This document shows positions 25,617 through 34,885 of a stretch of DNA of 64,000 nt, in pieces. A program made the translations under genes and the position numbers. The stretch comes from Candidatus Thorarchaeota archaeon (lineage in GTDB: Archaea > Asgardarchaeota > Thorarchaeia > Thorarchaeales > Thorarchaeaceae), in contig DXJO01000038.1 in assembly GCA_019057475.1 (NCBI GenBank), forward strand, positions 1-64,000, in the 5' to 3' direction. Below the pieces are notes generated by a model. That model was given only the letters and a program-made list of their open reading frames with translations. It was not told the DNA's origin and searched no databases. Positions within the stretch are counted from its first letter, which is position 1. Each line of letters opens with the position of its first letter.

Positions 25617-27793
25617 AGCGAAAGGTGGCGGACAACAAATCGGCAGTTCTGGTTTGCACGTGCGGCAAGCAGCTTCAACTAGACTACGAGCTAATCAAGA
25701 ACGCTGTCAGCAAGATGAAACTGGCTGCCTCAGTGACAGTCCATGACCTTGTGTGCCAAGAAGAGGGTCTGGCCAAGATATCAGAACTGGTCGACAAACA
25801 TGGTGGCCGTGTCGTAATCGCCGCCTGCACCAACCAGAAAATACAGCCGCGCATTGACGAGCAGCTAGAATTAAACGGAAAGGGCTCCACCCAGTTGCAG
25901 TACGTGAACATCCGTGAGCACTCTGCATGGGTACATGAGAACCAGGAAGAAGCAACCAGAAAAGCGATAGACATGATTAGGGGCGTCCTCGCGCGATCTG
26001 CAGGCTCCACACCTCGCCAAGTCGAGAAGAAAAATATCCCCAGTCATGTGACAGTCGTTGGCGGTGGGATTGCCGGGATTGAAGCCGCGCTGAGCTTGTC
26101 CAATCTAGGATATGAAGTGACACTGATTGAGCTCGAAGAGGAACTAGGAGGACATGTCATTCTCCTTCCTGTGGTAGCTCCAACAGGCAAGTCTGGAAAA
26201 GAAATCCTAACTGGCAGGCTTGATGCACTTCAAAAGAATAAAGGCATCAACGTGATGACAAAGACTCGAGTTAAGTTCGTTGAAGGCGAGATGGGCAGTT
26301 TCATAGTGCATTACACCACGGATGAGAATGAAAACGAGAAGACCATTGAAACATCAGCCATAGTGATGGCAACTGGATTCAGAGAGTTCAAACCCACAAT
26401 GATGGATGAGTACAGATACGGGAAGAATCCTGATGTCCTCACCCAGTTCGAGCTGTCCTGCATGCTCTCGGAAGGGGCTCTTGCACGGCCCTCGGATGGC
26501 GAAGAAGTTAAGGACATTGTCATGGTGCAGTGTGTTGGAAGCCGAGATGAGGAATACAAGCGTGACTGCAGTAAACTATGTTGCACGTTTGCGATTGACA
26601 ATTCACTATCGATTATCGAGAAAGTTCCAGATGCGAAGATACGCGTTATCTACATGGACATCCGCGTACCATTCGAGCATGAGATGATATACAAGGAATC
26701 ACGTGACAAGGGCGTCGACTACATTCGCGGTCGTATCAGTAGAGTATGGGAAACGGATGGAAAAACACGCGTCCAGTTCTACGATTCCCTTCTGAATCAG
26801 TATTTTGAGGTCACCCCTGATCTAGTTGTCCTATCATCGGCTATTCTTCCGCCAGAAGGCACCAGAGAACTCTCGGAGACCCTTGGTTATTTGGTTGAAG
26901 ATGATGGTCATATCAAGGAGCTATATGGTAAGCTTCGGCGGAATGAAACTCGCAGACGCGGGGTAATAGCTGTAGGTGGAGTCACTCGGCCACAGTTCGT
27001 TTTTGAGGCGGTCACTGATGCCCAGGCAGGGGCATTGATGTTACATACTGAACTTCAAGGCGGTAGCATCGAGGGCGTGGCACGTGGTGCAGTTCTGAAC
27101 GTTGATGATTGCGTGGGATGCAGCCTCTGCGCGCAGCAATGTCCTCGTGGAGTGCCCCTGATGATTGAGCAGACAGACAAAGAGGAAGAGGATGAAGAGC
27201 AGAAATTCATCTTCATTGCATCGATTGATACTCTACTCTGTCACGCGTGTGGAGTCTGTCAGAGCCTTTGCCCCACTGGAGCAACGCAGCTAAACTTCCT
27301 CACCAATGAACAACTCTGGTCAGAGATAGAGGCCACACTCGAAGGAGCAGGTCCAGACTATCCAATCACCCTGTGTTTCTATTGTGAGGAGTGTTCGGTT
27401 TCCACAATTGATATTGTGGGAACTAGAAAGATGAACTACCCCGCAAGTACTCGTCTGATTCCTGTCCCATGTGCAGGTCGGGTTTCCATTATTGACATCT
27501 TAAAGGCACTTGAAAGCGGAGCCAGCACAGTGATGATCGCAGCCTGTGAAACTGATAGGTGCCATATCGGAGGCACTGGGAATGAGATAGCACAGGTCCA
27601 AGTGGATGTGGCACGAGAGATACTCACTGCCATCGGTTGGAAGGGTGAGCGGGTTGATATGTTCAGGATGTTCAGCGCCGAACCTGAAAGATTCACGACT
27701 GCAATCAATGAGATGGTGAAACGTTCAAAGGAATTAGGTCCAACTCCTGTCCATCAAGGAACCTCAGGCAAGTGGATGGAGGCGAGCAAGTGA
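25613..27793 (+). CDS. hdrA: HdrA with fused MvhD-like C-terminal domain
   Basis: A 726-residue fusion. An N-terminal HdrA domain with CTCGK is followed by an FAD domain (VVGGGIAGIEAALSL, about residue 144), the MVQCVGSRDEEYKRDCSKLCC segment, two [4Fe-4S] motifs, CVGCSLCAQQCP (about 502-513) and CHACGVCQSLCP (about 545-556), and an MvhD-like end (CFYCEECS ... PCAGRVSIIDIL ... ACETDRCH). HdrA-MvhD fusions link hydrogenase or dehydrogenase electrons to Hdr in flavin-based bifurcation. Here the partner oxidoreductase is not obvious; the acyl-CoA dehydrogenase downstream is a candidate. Confidence 0.9.
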   Translation: MKRKVADNKSAVLVCTCGKQLQLDYELIKNAVSKMKLAASVTVHDLVCQEEGLAKISELVDKHGGRVVIAACTNQKIQPRIDEQLELNGKGSTQLQYVNIREHSAWVHENQEEATRKAIDMIRGVLARSAGSTPRQVEKKNIPSHVTVVGGGIAGIEAALSLSNLGYEVTLIELEEELGGHVILLPVVAPTGKSGKEILTGRLDALQKNKGINVMTKTRVKFVEGEMGSFIVHYTTDENENEKTIETSAIVMATGFREFKPTMMDEYRYGKNPDVLTQFELSCMLSEGALARPSDGEEVKDIVMVQCVGSRDEEYKRDCSKLCCTFAIDNSLSIIEKVPDAKIRVIYMDIRVPFEHEMIYKESRDKGVDYIRGRISRVWETDGKTRVQFYDSLLNQYFEVTPDLVVLSSAILPPEGTRELSETLGYLVEDDGHIKELYGKLRRNETRRRGVIAVGGVTRPQFVFEAVTDAQAGALMLHTELQGGSIEGVARGAVLNVDDCVGCSLCAQQCPRGVPLMIEQTDKEEEDEEQKFIFIASIDTLLCHACGVCQSLCPTGATQLNFLTNEQLWSEIEATLEGAGPDYPITLCFYCEECSVSTIDIVGTRKMNYPASTRLIPVPCAGRVSIIDILKALESGASTVMIAACETDRCHIGGTGNEIAQVQVDVAREILTAIGWKGERVDMFRMFSAEPERFTTAINEMVKRSKELGPTPVHQGTSGKWMEASK

Positions 27794-30054
27794 GCGACGT
27801 TGCGACGGAGAAATCAATGGCTCCCAAACGCCAGCGCATGATGGACATGGTTCTCTTCATTGGAGGTCTCAAGGAAGAGTCCGCAATACCTCCGAGCAAG
27901 GTCAATGAGGAAATCGAGAATCTGAAACGTGATGTTACACCTCTTACAGAATCTATTCTGGAGTTTCCAGATGCATACCTGGCCGAGTTCATAGGAGTGG
28001 CCCAACGAACAAGAATGGTAGAACAGATTCATAATCCATCTGTTCTCCCTGAGGCGGTTGCCAGTCTGGAATCAGCCCTCACCAAAATAGACTCCGAAGC
28101 TGTTTCAGGCCTTCTAGTACTACTGAGGAACTCACTAAACCGCACGGAAAGTACTGACGAAGCACCAGAGGGGGGTGTGGCTGGGGACATTGAGGCAATA
28201 CTGAACCCTCTGCCAGAATTAATCTCCAAGATAGATTCAACCATAGGTGAATACGAGGAAACGGCAAGGTCCAATGCAGAGGCGGCAACAATTAAGCTAA
28301 CATCGCTGATTGACACCTTGGAGAACCTCACCTCTGACATGGAATCGGATGCTGACGCAACACTTGATGGATTCCAGAAGCTCGGGGCAAAGACCAGATA
28401 TGGTCCGTTTCTGCGGGCTGCGGCACAGCTCAAACGCGGCAAGAGAGAAGGAAGAATCGATGATGAACTGTTCCTTCAACTACTTACAGCTAATCTGCTC
28501 ACCGAGCTCCGCCGAGGCGTCATCATGTTTATTTTGAACAAAGTGGGCTCAAGAACAGTTCCTCAACTCGGCGAGCTTATAAAAACACACCCCTCCGAGG
28601 TTCAGAAGGTCATTGTGAGCATGTTCGAGAGGGGTGAAGTTGAGATGGTGGGCCTTGACGGCGACTCTCCTATCTTTGCACGAGTCATGACCGACACGCC
28701 CGGTACAACGCTTGTGTTGAAGCAGATTATCCAACAACTCCGTGGAATGCTTGGTTCCCTTGATGAATCACTCCGCACATCAACCGAGTCCATGCTTGGG
28801 GCATTGGATCGACACTTGGAACGACTGGTCCTACTTGGCGCCTACGAGGAGGCATCTCTTGCTGAAACACTGAATGAATTGCGGGAGAGCACTGATTCAG
28901 CGACCGAAGCTGTCTTGAGTAGTCCGACCTCAGACACCTCTGAAGAGCTTCAGCTACTGGTTTCTGCTGGTCTTGAGGCATTTACACGATTCAGGCTCAA
29001 GATAGCGTTAGAGAAGGGCCCGAATCTTGTTTCCGATACCAACGTCTATGGCGAGAAACTCGACCCAGAAGTCTACAAGACTATGATGAATAGCTATCTT
29101 GACAATGAGCTCGAGCGAGGTACTATGCTGATTCTAATCCGTGAGCTTGGAGCCATGAGCGCCAAGGACTTGGCTGAGAAGACCAAGATTCCCCAGGATA
29201 GGATATTCAGCCATCTTCTAAGGATGAAGCGGGACGAACTCTTGCTCCTCGCCGGTGAGGAACACGGATACGTTCTGTACGATGTACCCCGAACACTTAG
29301 CGAGGCCGAAATCGCTACCAAAACCGTTTCCGACCTTGCGTTCCAACTCGCCTCCGCCAGAATTGAGCTTGAATCAGTATTAGGTGACTTCAAGGCTGAA
29401 AATATCGGGAAGCTGGCAACCTCCTTGGAAACCTTCTCAAAAGCGCGCGACAAACTGGAAAAGGTGACAGTCAAAGGCTCAGTCATTGCCGAGTCAGTGC
29501 TGAAGGGCGTGGAAGACAAAGTAAGGTCCGCTGTAGCAATGACATACCGGACCCGCGCAAAGCTCCCGAGCACGCGCTCCAAGGTAACGATTGAAGAGCT
29601 AATGGATGTGGATGTTCCGTCAGTTCTGGAGGAATATCGTTCTCAAATGGGCTACGCTCCTCTTCTAGGCTTCGGGACCATTGAATGGGAACAGTCTAAA
29701 TGTCTAGGATGCAAATCGTGTGAGATTGACTGTCCCGAGGATGCAATCGAGCTCAAGCCCGTGATAGATGTGCAGGAGTTCTTCGAGTTATCTGAAGAGT
29801 CCATGAAGAACCTTCCAGTGAATAAGGCACTATTCTACCAGACCGTACGAAACCTCGCCACGAAGAAACCCGTAAAACGCATCAGGCTGGCGAACGAAGC
29901 TCCTGGTTTTGGCACAATTGAGGTGGACCTCTGGCTCTGCGTGGGATGCCGGACCTGTGTCAGACGATGTCCAGGACCTGAAAATGGAGCCCTTGAACTC
30001 GTGCTGAAGTGGAACTTGCCCGAGGTTGTCAAACAGATCACGTCAGAAACTTAG
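27790..30054 (+). CDS. Hdr-operon winged-helix/ferredoxin protein
   Basis: About 754 residues from a GTG at 27790 that overlaps the hdrA stop. The body is long and helical, with two segments resembling winged helices (FILNKVGSRTVPQLGELI, about 245, and LILIRELGAMSAKDLAEKT, about 450). The C-terminal 130 residues hold two [4Fe-4S] motifs, CLGCKSCEIDCP (about 638-649) and CVGCRTCVRRCP (about 716-727). No known family combines these. It may be a structural electron carrier of the Hdr complex, or a redox-responsive DNA-binding protein. Confidence 0.75.
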   Translation: MSDVATEKSMAPKRQRMMDMVLFIGGLKEESAIPPSKVNEEIENLKRDVTPLTESILEFPDAYLAEFIGVAQRTRMVEQIHNPSVLPEAVASLESALTKIDSEAVSGLLVLLRNSLNRTESTDEAPEGGVAGDIEAILNPLPELISKIDSTIGEYEETARSNAEAATIKLTSLIDTLENLTSDMESDADATLDGFQKLGAKTRYGPFLRAAAQLKRGKREGRIDDELFLQLLTANLLTELRRGVIMFILNKVGSRTVPQLGELIKTHPSEVQKVIVSMFERGEVEMVGLDGDSPIFARVMTDTPGTTLVLKQIIQQLRGMLGSLDESLRTSTESMLGALDRHLERLVLLGAYEEASLAETLNELRESTDSATEAVLSSPTSDTSEELQLLVSAGLEAFTRFRLKIALEKGPNLVSDTNVYGEKLDPEVYKTMMNSYLDNELERGTMLILIRELGAMSAKDLAEKTKIPQDRIFSHLLRMKRDELLLLAGEEHGYVLYDVPRTLSEAEIATKTVSDLAFQLASARIELESVLGDFKAENIGKLATSLETFSKARDKLEKVTVKGSVIAESVLKGVEDKVRSAVAMTYRTRAKLPSTRSKVTIEELMDVDVPSVLEEYRSQMGYAPLLGFGTIEWEQSKCLGCKSCEIDCPEDAIELKPVIDVQEFFELSEESMKNLPVNKALFYQTVRNLATKKPVKRIRLANEAPGFGTIEVDLWLCVGCRTCVRRCPGPENGALELVLKWNLPEVVKQITSET

Positions 30055-30168
30055 TCCAGTTCTGGCTATTCAACAGAAACCAACCCTCTTCTATTGCTGA
30101 TTCATAACTGAAATATACTACCACATTGAAGCGTTGTTACCAGAACTATCACAGGGGAGCATGCTATC

Positions 30169-31368
30169 ATGATTGACTTTTCGCTATCCAAGGAGCAACT
30201 CGAGCTGCAGAGAAGAGCGCGCGAGTTCGCACACCAGTACATGATTCCTTACGCCAAGTACTACGACAAGACCGGTGAGTTTCCGTTCCCGATTATGAAA
30301 CGATGTTGGGAGTCTGGGCTGATGAACCTTGGAATTCCAAAAGAGTATGGGGGACCTGGACTGGGAATCCTAGAGCAATGCATTGTCGTTGAGGAAATGG
30401 CCGCAGGTTGTCCGGGAATGACCACAAGCATCTATGTCAACAGTCTTGGCGCTGAACCAATTCTGGTTGCTGGAACTGACGAACAGAAGGAGAAGTACCT
30501 GAGGCCCCTCACAGAAGACTTGAAATTTGTCAGCTTTGCGTGCTCTGAACCGTATATGGGTAGCGATGTTGCGGGCATAAGGACTCGGGCAAAGAAAGAG
30601 GGTAATGGTTACGTACTGAACGGTTCGAAGTTCTGGATCACTAATGCACCATATGCTGACTATTTCACAGTCTTTGCGAGTCTGGATCCCAGCAAACGAC
30701 ACAAGGCTCTCTGCGCTTTCATAGTCGACGCCGATACACCTGGAGTGAGAACGGGGCCGCCTGTGGAAAAGATGGGACATCGCGCATCCACGACTTCCTC
30801 AGTCATATTCAAGGATGCCAAGGTACCAGCAGAGAATCTATTGGGATCAGAGGGAATGGGCTTCTCAATTGCCATGCAGACCTTCTCAATGACTAGGCCC
30901 GCGATTGCTGCTTTCTCCACTGGTCTTGCTAGAGCAGCAATGGAGTATGCTAGGGCGTATGTGGACAAGAGAGAGGTTTTCACGAAGAAACTGCGTAAAT
31001 TCGACGTAATCCAGTTCAAACTAGCCGAGATGTACATGAAAATCGAGGCATCTCGCGCATTGTACCTCAAGGCCGCGTGGACCGCGGATAAGGGTGAAAA
31101 TGCAACAGTGCCTGCTAGCGTGGCCAAGGCATATGCTACGGACGCTGCAATGGAGGTTGCAAGTGAAGCTCTGCAGATTCATGGTGGGTACGGCTACATA
31201 GACCAGTATCCCCTTGAGAAACTGTTTCGTGACGCGAAGCTCTATCAAATTTATGAGGGTACAAGCGAGATACAACGGCTCATTCTCGGCAGGCATGTGC
31301 TTGATGGCTACGTTCCTGCCATGGAAAAGATACCAAAATGGGGCAGTAAAAAAGCCCCCGATTTCTGA
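30169..31368 (+). CDS. acd: Acyl-CoA dehydrogenase
   Basis: A 399-residue FAD-dependent acyl-CoA dehydrogenase. The N-terminal helical domain starts FSLSKEQLELQRRAREFA. The middle beta domain contains FACSEPYMGSDVAGI, and the C-terminal domain contains the catalytic-base motif YQIYEGTSEIQRLILGRH with Glu in EGTSE. It oxidises acyl-CoA to enoyl-CoA and needs an electron acceptor. No ETF genes are next to it, but the Hdr operon lies 115 bases upstream, which suggests coupling. A hairpin overlaps the stop codon. Confidence 0.93.
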   Translation: MIDFSLSKEQLELQRRAREFAHQYMIPYAKYYDKTGEFPFPIMKRCWESGLMNLGIPKEYGGPGLGILEQCIVVEEMAAGCPGMTTSIYVNSLGAEPILVAGTDEQKEKYLRPLTEDLKFVSFACSEPYMGSDVAGIRTRAKKEGNGYVLNGSKFWITNAPYADYFTVFASLDPSKRHKALCAFIVDADTPGVRTGPPVEKMGHRASTTSSVIFKDAKVPAENLLGSEGMGFSIAMQTFSMTRPAIAAFSTGLARAAMEYARAYVDKREVFTKKLRKFDVIQFKLAEMYMKIEASRALYLKAAWTADKGENATVPASVAKAYATDAAMEVASEALQIHGGYGYIDQYPLEKLFRDAKLYQIYEGTSEIQRLILGRHVLDGYVPAMEKIPKWGSKKAPDF

Positions 31369-31380
31369 GCATCAGGGGGC
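31354..31380 (+). terminator. Stem-loop spanning the acd stop codon
   Basis: GCCCCC (31354-31359) followed by GAT pairs with ATC and GGGGGC (31375-31380) around a loop that contains the TGA stop. It is stable and GC-rich but lacks a following T tract, so it is terminator-like or an mRNA 3' structure rather than a proven terminator. Confidence 0.4.
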
Positions 31381-31512
31381 GAGAATCCGCATTACCTGTT
31401 TTCAGCGCTAGGCCTGACTTTCCAGGGTATCTCATCGCAACTAAACTAGACAAGTCCGGATGAAACAGACTTATGATGCGAAGATATCGGTTCTCAAAGG
31501 GAGGAATGAACC

Positions 31513-31881
31513 ATGCTAGTTCGACGCCTTGAGAACCTCAAGGAAATCATTGCTATCGACGAAACAATCCTTCGTGAGATTATCAATCCCCTGCACGATG
31601 ATGGAAATCTGAAACTAGGCTACAGTATGGCCCATGCCATAGTCAAACCGGGTAATGCCGCACTATCTCATAGAATCAAGACATCCTCAGAGATATACTA
31701 CATTCTCAAAGGAAACGGACGCATGTATGTTGATGAGGAGTCTGAGGATGTGGGCCCCGGCGACACGATATACGTTCCCCCGAACGCAATACAATACATC
31801 GAGAACACAGGTGATACTAACCTGGTGTTCCTATGTATGGTGTATCCTTCGTGGCGGGCGGAGGATGAAGAGCTCGTTTAA
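31513..31881 (+). CDS. Single-domain cupin
   Basis: A 122-residue cupin. The first motif runs NAALSHRIKTSSEIYYILKG with the metal-ligand pattern partly retained (H...E), and the second motif runs DTIYVPPNAIQYIENTG. Small archaeal cupins are often sugar-phosphate isomerases or binding proteins; the substrate here is unknown. GGGAGGAATGAACC precedes the ATG and provides a strong Shine-Dalgarno. Confidence 0.8.
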   Translation: MLVRRLENLKEIIAIDETILREIINPLHDDGNLKLGYSMAHAIVKPGNAALSHRIKTSSEIYYILKGNGRMYVDEESEDVGPGDTIYVPPNAIQYIENTGDTNLVFLCMVYPSWRAEDEELV

Positions 31882-31974
31882 GCTCGCAATCGAAGTGCCT
31901 CTACTCCAAGCCTTCCAATTGAACCGAGCAGAACCCATAAAGCAGTGATTGACGCCAACAATATCTGAGGTGTG

Positions 31975-31982
31975 GGAGGTGA
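31975..31982 (+). promoter_or_regulatory. Shine-Dalgarno GGAGGTGA that decides a CTG start
   Basis: GGAGGTGA ends six bases before CTG 31989. The first in-frame ATG, at 32019, has only a weak GGAGA 14 bases upstream and would cut into the first strand of the glycosyltransferase fold. Confidence 0.6.
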
Positions 31983-31988
31983 CCTGGA

Positions 31989-33269
31989 CTGACAAGAACG
32001 GAGATCAAGAGTATTTGCATGTTAAGCACACACGGCTACGTTGATTTTGAACCTCAGCTAGGTAGAACGGACACTGGCGGGCAGGTCGTATACGTGCTCC
32101 AGCTGTCCAAGGCTCTTTCCAAACAGGGCATAATAGTCGACATCTACACTAGGTGGTTTGACAAATTAAAAGAAAGCGTTGAGCATGACCTCGGTGATAA
32201 CAATCTGAGGATAGTCCGAATACCTGCAGGACCCATGGAATTCGTACCAAAGGAAGAGATCTATGACATTCTGCCTGAGTTGGCTGACAATATGACCAAG
32301 TTCATCCGAAAGAATGAGTTGAACTACGACCTATTTCATGCGCACTACGTTGATGCGGGAGTAGTGGCGGTGATTGTGGCCAAGGCTCTTGACAAACCTG
32401 TCTTCTTTACCTCACACTCCCTTGGTGCTTGGAAACGCGAGCGGATGAAAGGACATTCTGAGGAAATGGAGAAGAAATACAGGTTCAACCAAAGGATTAG
32501 GGATGAACAGATGGTCTTCCGTGCAGTCAATGGACAGACCGCCACAACGAAGGCTCAGATACAGATCATGAAATTACTCTATGACTTCCAGTCCGAGAAC
32601 ACTGTGATTATCCCTCCCGGCGTTGATATTGAAGCATTCCATCCAGAAGAAGCATCAGGCGATTCGGAGTTGCCAGCGAACTATATCTTCTGTCTCAGCA
32701 GAATCGATGAGAATAAGGGACACGAGGTCCTCCTCAATGCCTTCGACCTTGTGCGGCGGAAAGTGTCGGGTATTCACCTGGTGATAGGTGGAGGGTCTCC
32801 ATCCCCCAAACCTAGAGAAGTGAAGCTTCTCAAAAAGATTCAGAGAATAATCGAGGAGCACGGCATGGGTGACCTAGTCCATGTCATAGGATATGTCCCA
32901 GACGAGAAAATGCGTGCTCTCTATAAGCGAGCAAGGTTGTTCGTGCTCCCTTCAACTTTCGAGCCATTTGGCATGACCGCCTTGGAAGGCATGGCCTGCA
33001 GAACGCCAACTGTGGTATCCAAGTTCGCAGGAATATCCGAGTTCCTACATGACCACAGGGACTGCATTATCACAGATCCTACGAGCCAAGAGGAGTTCTC
33101 AATTGCCATTGTTGAGTTGCTGGAGAACAGGGAACTTGCAGAGAGAATCGGCCGGGCGGGACTGGCCCTAGTCCGCGATAGATTCAGTTGGGAGGCCATC
33201 GCTGAGAAGCACATGGAGTTCTACAGAGATTTCATGAACAGACCACCAGATGCCAAGTCGGAATCATGA
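31989..33269 (+). CDS. GT4-family glycosyltransferase, sucrose-phosphate-synthase-like, CTG start
   Basis: A 426-residue retaining GT-B glycosyltransferase. The N-terminus STHGYVDFEPQLGRTDTGGQVVYV matches the sucrose-phosphate-synthase and mannosylfructose-phosphate-synthase group of GT4, with the HAHYVDAG and TSHSLG motifs. The C-terminal domain has the donor motif FEPFGMTALEGMACRTPTV with the E-x7-E pair. The acceptor is unknown. The proposed CTG start adds ten residues (TRTEIKSIC) that complete the first strand; ATG 32019 is the conventional alternative. Confidence 0.85.
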   Translation: MTRTEIKSICMLSTHGYVDFEPQLGRTDTGGQVVYVLQLSKALSKQGIIVDIYTRWFDKLKESVEHDLGDNNLRIVRIPAGPMEFVPKEEIYDILPELADNMTKFIRKNELNYDLFHAHYVDAGVVAVIVAKALDKPVFFTSHSLGAWKRERMKGHSEEMEKKYRFNQRIRDEQMVFRAVNGQTATTKAQIQIMKLLYDFQSENTVIIPPGVDIEAFHPEEASGDSELPANYIFCLSRIDENKGHEVLLNAFDLVRRKVSGIHLVIGGGSPSPKPREVKLLKKIQRIIEEHGMGDLVHVIGYVPDEKMRALYKRARLFVLPSTFEPFGMTALEGMACRTPTVVSKFAGISEFLHDHRDCIITDPTSQEEFSIAIVELLENRELAERIGRAGLALVRDRFSWEAIAEKHMEFYRDFMNRPPDAKSES

Positions 33270-33718
33270 AATAGAACTGAGAGTTCTTCACCTCACAATT
33301 GCTTGGTGTCCTTAGTGACAAGGAAGAAACTCGAAACCCAAAAAACAAGAAAGCCGCCCGAGTCTAAGCCCCGACAGGTGTTCGATGATTTCTCGTTCGG
33401 CGCTGCTGTCTTAGTCGCGTCGTTTTACACTCATCGTAAGCGGTTCGTCGCTCAGCTTTGCCTCTCGCCAATCAGCCCTTCATGCTGTCTTAGTCGCTTT
33501 GCCATCTTTCGATTGGGTTTCTGGCTTCGCTCAGCATGACCAGACTCAGCACGTCTGTCGTTAGCGTACTCCTCGGACGGCTATCTAACTATTTAGACGC
33601 AAATAAAGATAAACTTTGTGAATGACACTGGAGCAGGATTGCTGAAAGCAATCAGGTTCATCTATGCATTGCTCTGTCCTGCAAATGGCAAGGCAATCAC
33701 GATAAGGAAGAGGGCAGC
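33270..33718. other. 449-base intergenic region with repeat and hairpin
   Basis: No convincing gene. A 15-base direct repeat TGCTGTCTTAGTCGC occurs at 33404-33418 and 33483-33497 (79 bases apart). A perfect 7-bp hairpin GATTGCT-GAA-AGCAATC lies at 33637-33653, flanked by complementary GCAGGA (33633-33638) and TCCTGC (33677-33682). An AT-rich TATA-like AAAGATAAAC (about 33605-33614) lies upstream. A structured non-coding RNA on the plus strand is possible. Confidence 0.35.
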
Positions 33719-34462
33719 CTATGCTTCGAATAGGCCATTTGCTTTCAGGATCATGGCAAGGTAACGATGAGGTGGAACCTGTACGACACGCCCCAAATCA
33801 ACATTCAAGATGTAGATGGAGTCAAGTGCAGTCTGAGCAAGCAAGTCCATTGCGATTGATGGCGACGAGTAATAGGTATCACAGAGAGCCTTCAGTTGCT
33901 GCAGTTCTTTCTTTTTGCGATCCTCTGGAAAACGGAGAAGGATTTCAGGTACTTGTAGAACATGGTAACCGGGTGTGGCTAGGGCGAATCTTTGGCTATG
34001 ACCACTATACCGGGCTATCTTTGCAGCAATCCGTGCCTGTCTATAGCGTATGGGTGCGAGAGCAGCCTCTGGCGGTACGAATCCGGTTTCCACTTCTACC
34101 ACTAGTGTTTTCCTAGGCCCTGGCGTAGTATTGTCCCTTCTGTATGGCTTCTGGTCGCTACGACTAGGTGAGTCTGTCGAAAATGCTGATTCTTCTGAGC
34201 GAGAGCTCACAGCATATATGTCGGCAACTAGGGCGCCACCATCAAGCGGATGTTCCACAACTACTCGGTACCCATGCTCAATTAGATGCCAGGCACAAAG
34301 AACCTCCATTACACTGTGGTTGATCTTCACGAGGCGTCGCTTGTGAAGGCTCACCAGCCTATTCCGGACTTCAACCAGCTGCTGCATCACTTTTGGATTT
34401 GGCCTAGGCTTGATTTGCATAAGCAGACGGTCCAAATCTCGGGAGAACTTGTCTTTCGCCAC
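33719..34462 (-). CDS. Putative PD-(D/E)xK nuclease-fold protein
   Basis: A 247-residue protein of no recognised named family. After a basic helical N-terminus, HSVMEVLCAWHLIEHGYRVVVEHP resembles the first helix and strand of restriction-endonuclease-like folds. DGGALVADIYAV gives an Asp (about residue 83), and TLVVEVETG gives an ExE (about 121-123) in place of ExK. A variable serine-rich insertion separates them. The lysine is not clear, so it may be inactive or a variant. It heads the accessory island. Confidence 0.5.
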   Translation of the reverse strand: MAKDKFSRDLDRLLMQIKPRPNPKVMQQLVEVRNRLVSLHKRRLVKINHSVMEVLCAWHLIEHGYRVVVEHPLDGGALVADIYAVSSRSEESAFSTDSPSRSDQKPYRRDNTTPGPRKTLVVEVETGFVPPEAALAPIRYRQARIAAKIARYSGHSQRFALATPGYHVLQVPEILLRFPEDRKKKELQQLKALCDTYYSSPSIAMDLLAQTALDSIYILNVDLGRVVQVPPHRYLAMILKANGLFEA

Positions 34463-34544
34463 GATGTCACCAACTCAGTTCTTACTGTGCTGTGGACTCT
34501 CGTGCCTTTTGATATGAAGTCCCTAAGAGCCTACCGCTGTTCTG

Positions 34545-34843
34545 GTTGGAGTTTCATAGGAAGGAGGGGAGGCTTACCCCGAAAGCCCGGAGGAATGCTC
34601 GTCATTCTAAACGGAAATCCTCACGGCCCCAGAGCTTGTCAGGCTCGAAAGGGTCATCCGTGGCTGAGTACTGTGAACAGGCGACTCTCGAGTCGTTTGA
34701 GAGTGCTACCGATCCCGCCATGGCAAAAACCGCGGAAACACCGTCTGCCGCCATCGACGCTCTAAAGGCCTCTGACAGTCATGGCAAAGCAGTGCAGCGG
34801 ACTGAAGCTCAGTCTGGAAAGAGGGATAATGTTCCTGTGAAGT
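34545..34843 (+). ncRNA. Orphan copy of a TnpB element 3' (omega RNA) end
   Basis: About 280 bases from about 34566 to 34843 match the 3' end of the TnpB at 46484 (47880-48155) at about 93% by eye, with no gaps. None of the nuclease core precedes it. In IS605 elements this part of tnpB overlaps the guide-RNA scaffold, so the copy could be an orphan omega RNA whose guide would begin at 34844. The reading frame is also retained, so a decayed tnpB fragment is the alternative. Confidence 0.55.
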
Positions 34844-34885
34844 TAGGGTACTATCCTCTTTGCTGGGAACATTGATGTGTGCACA

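Noticed and set aside
33303..33539. 78-residue plus-strand frame
   Set aside because: Unusual composition, no start signal, and it overlaps the repeat region; not protein-like.
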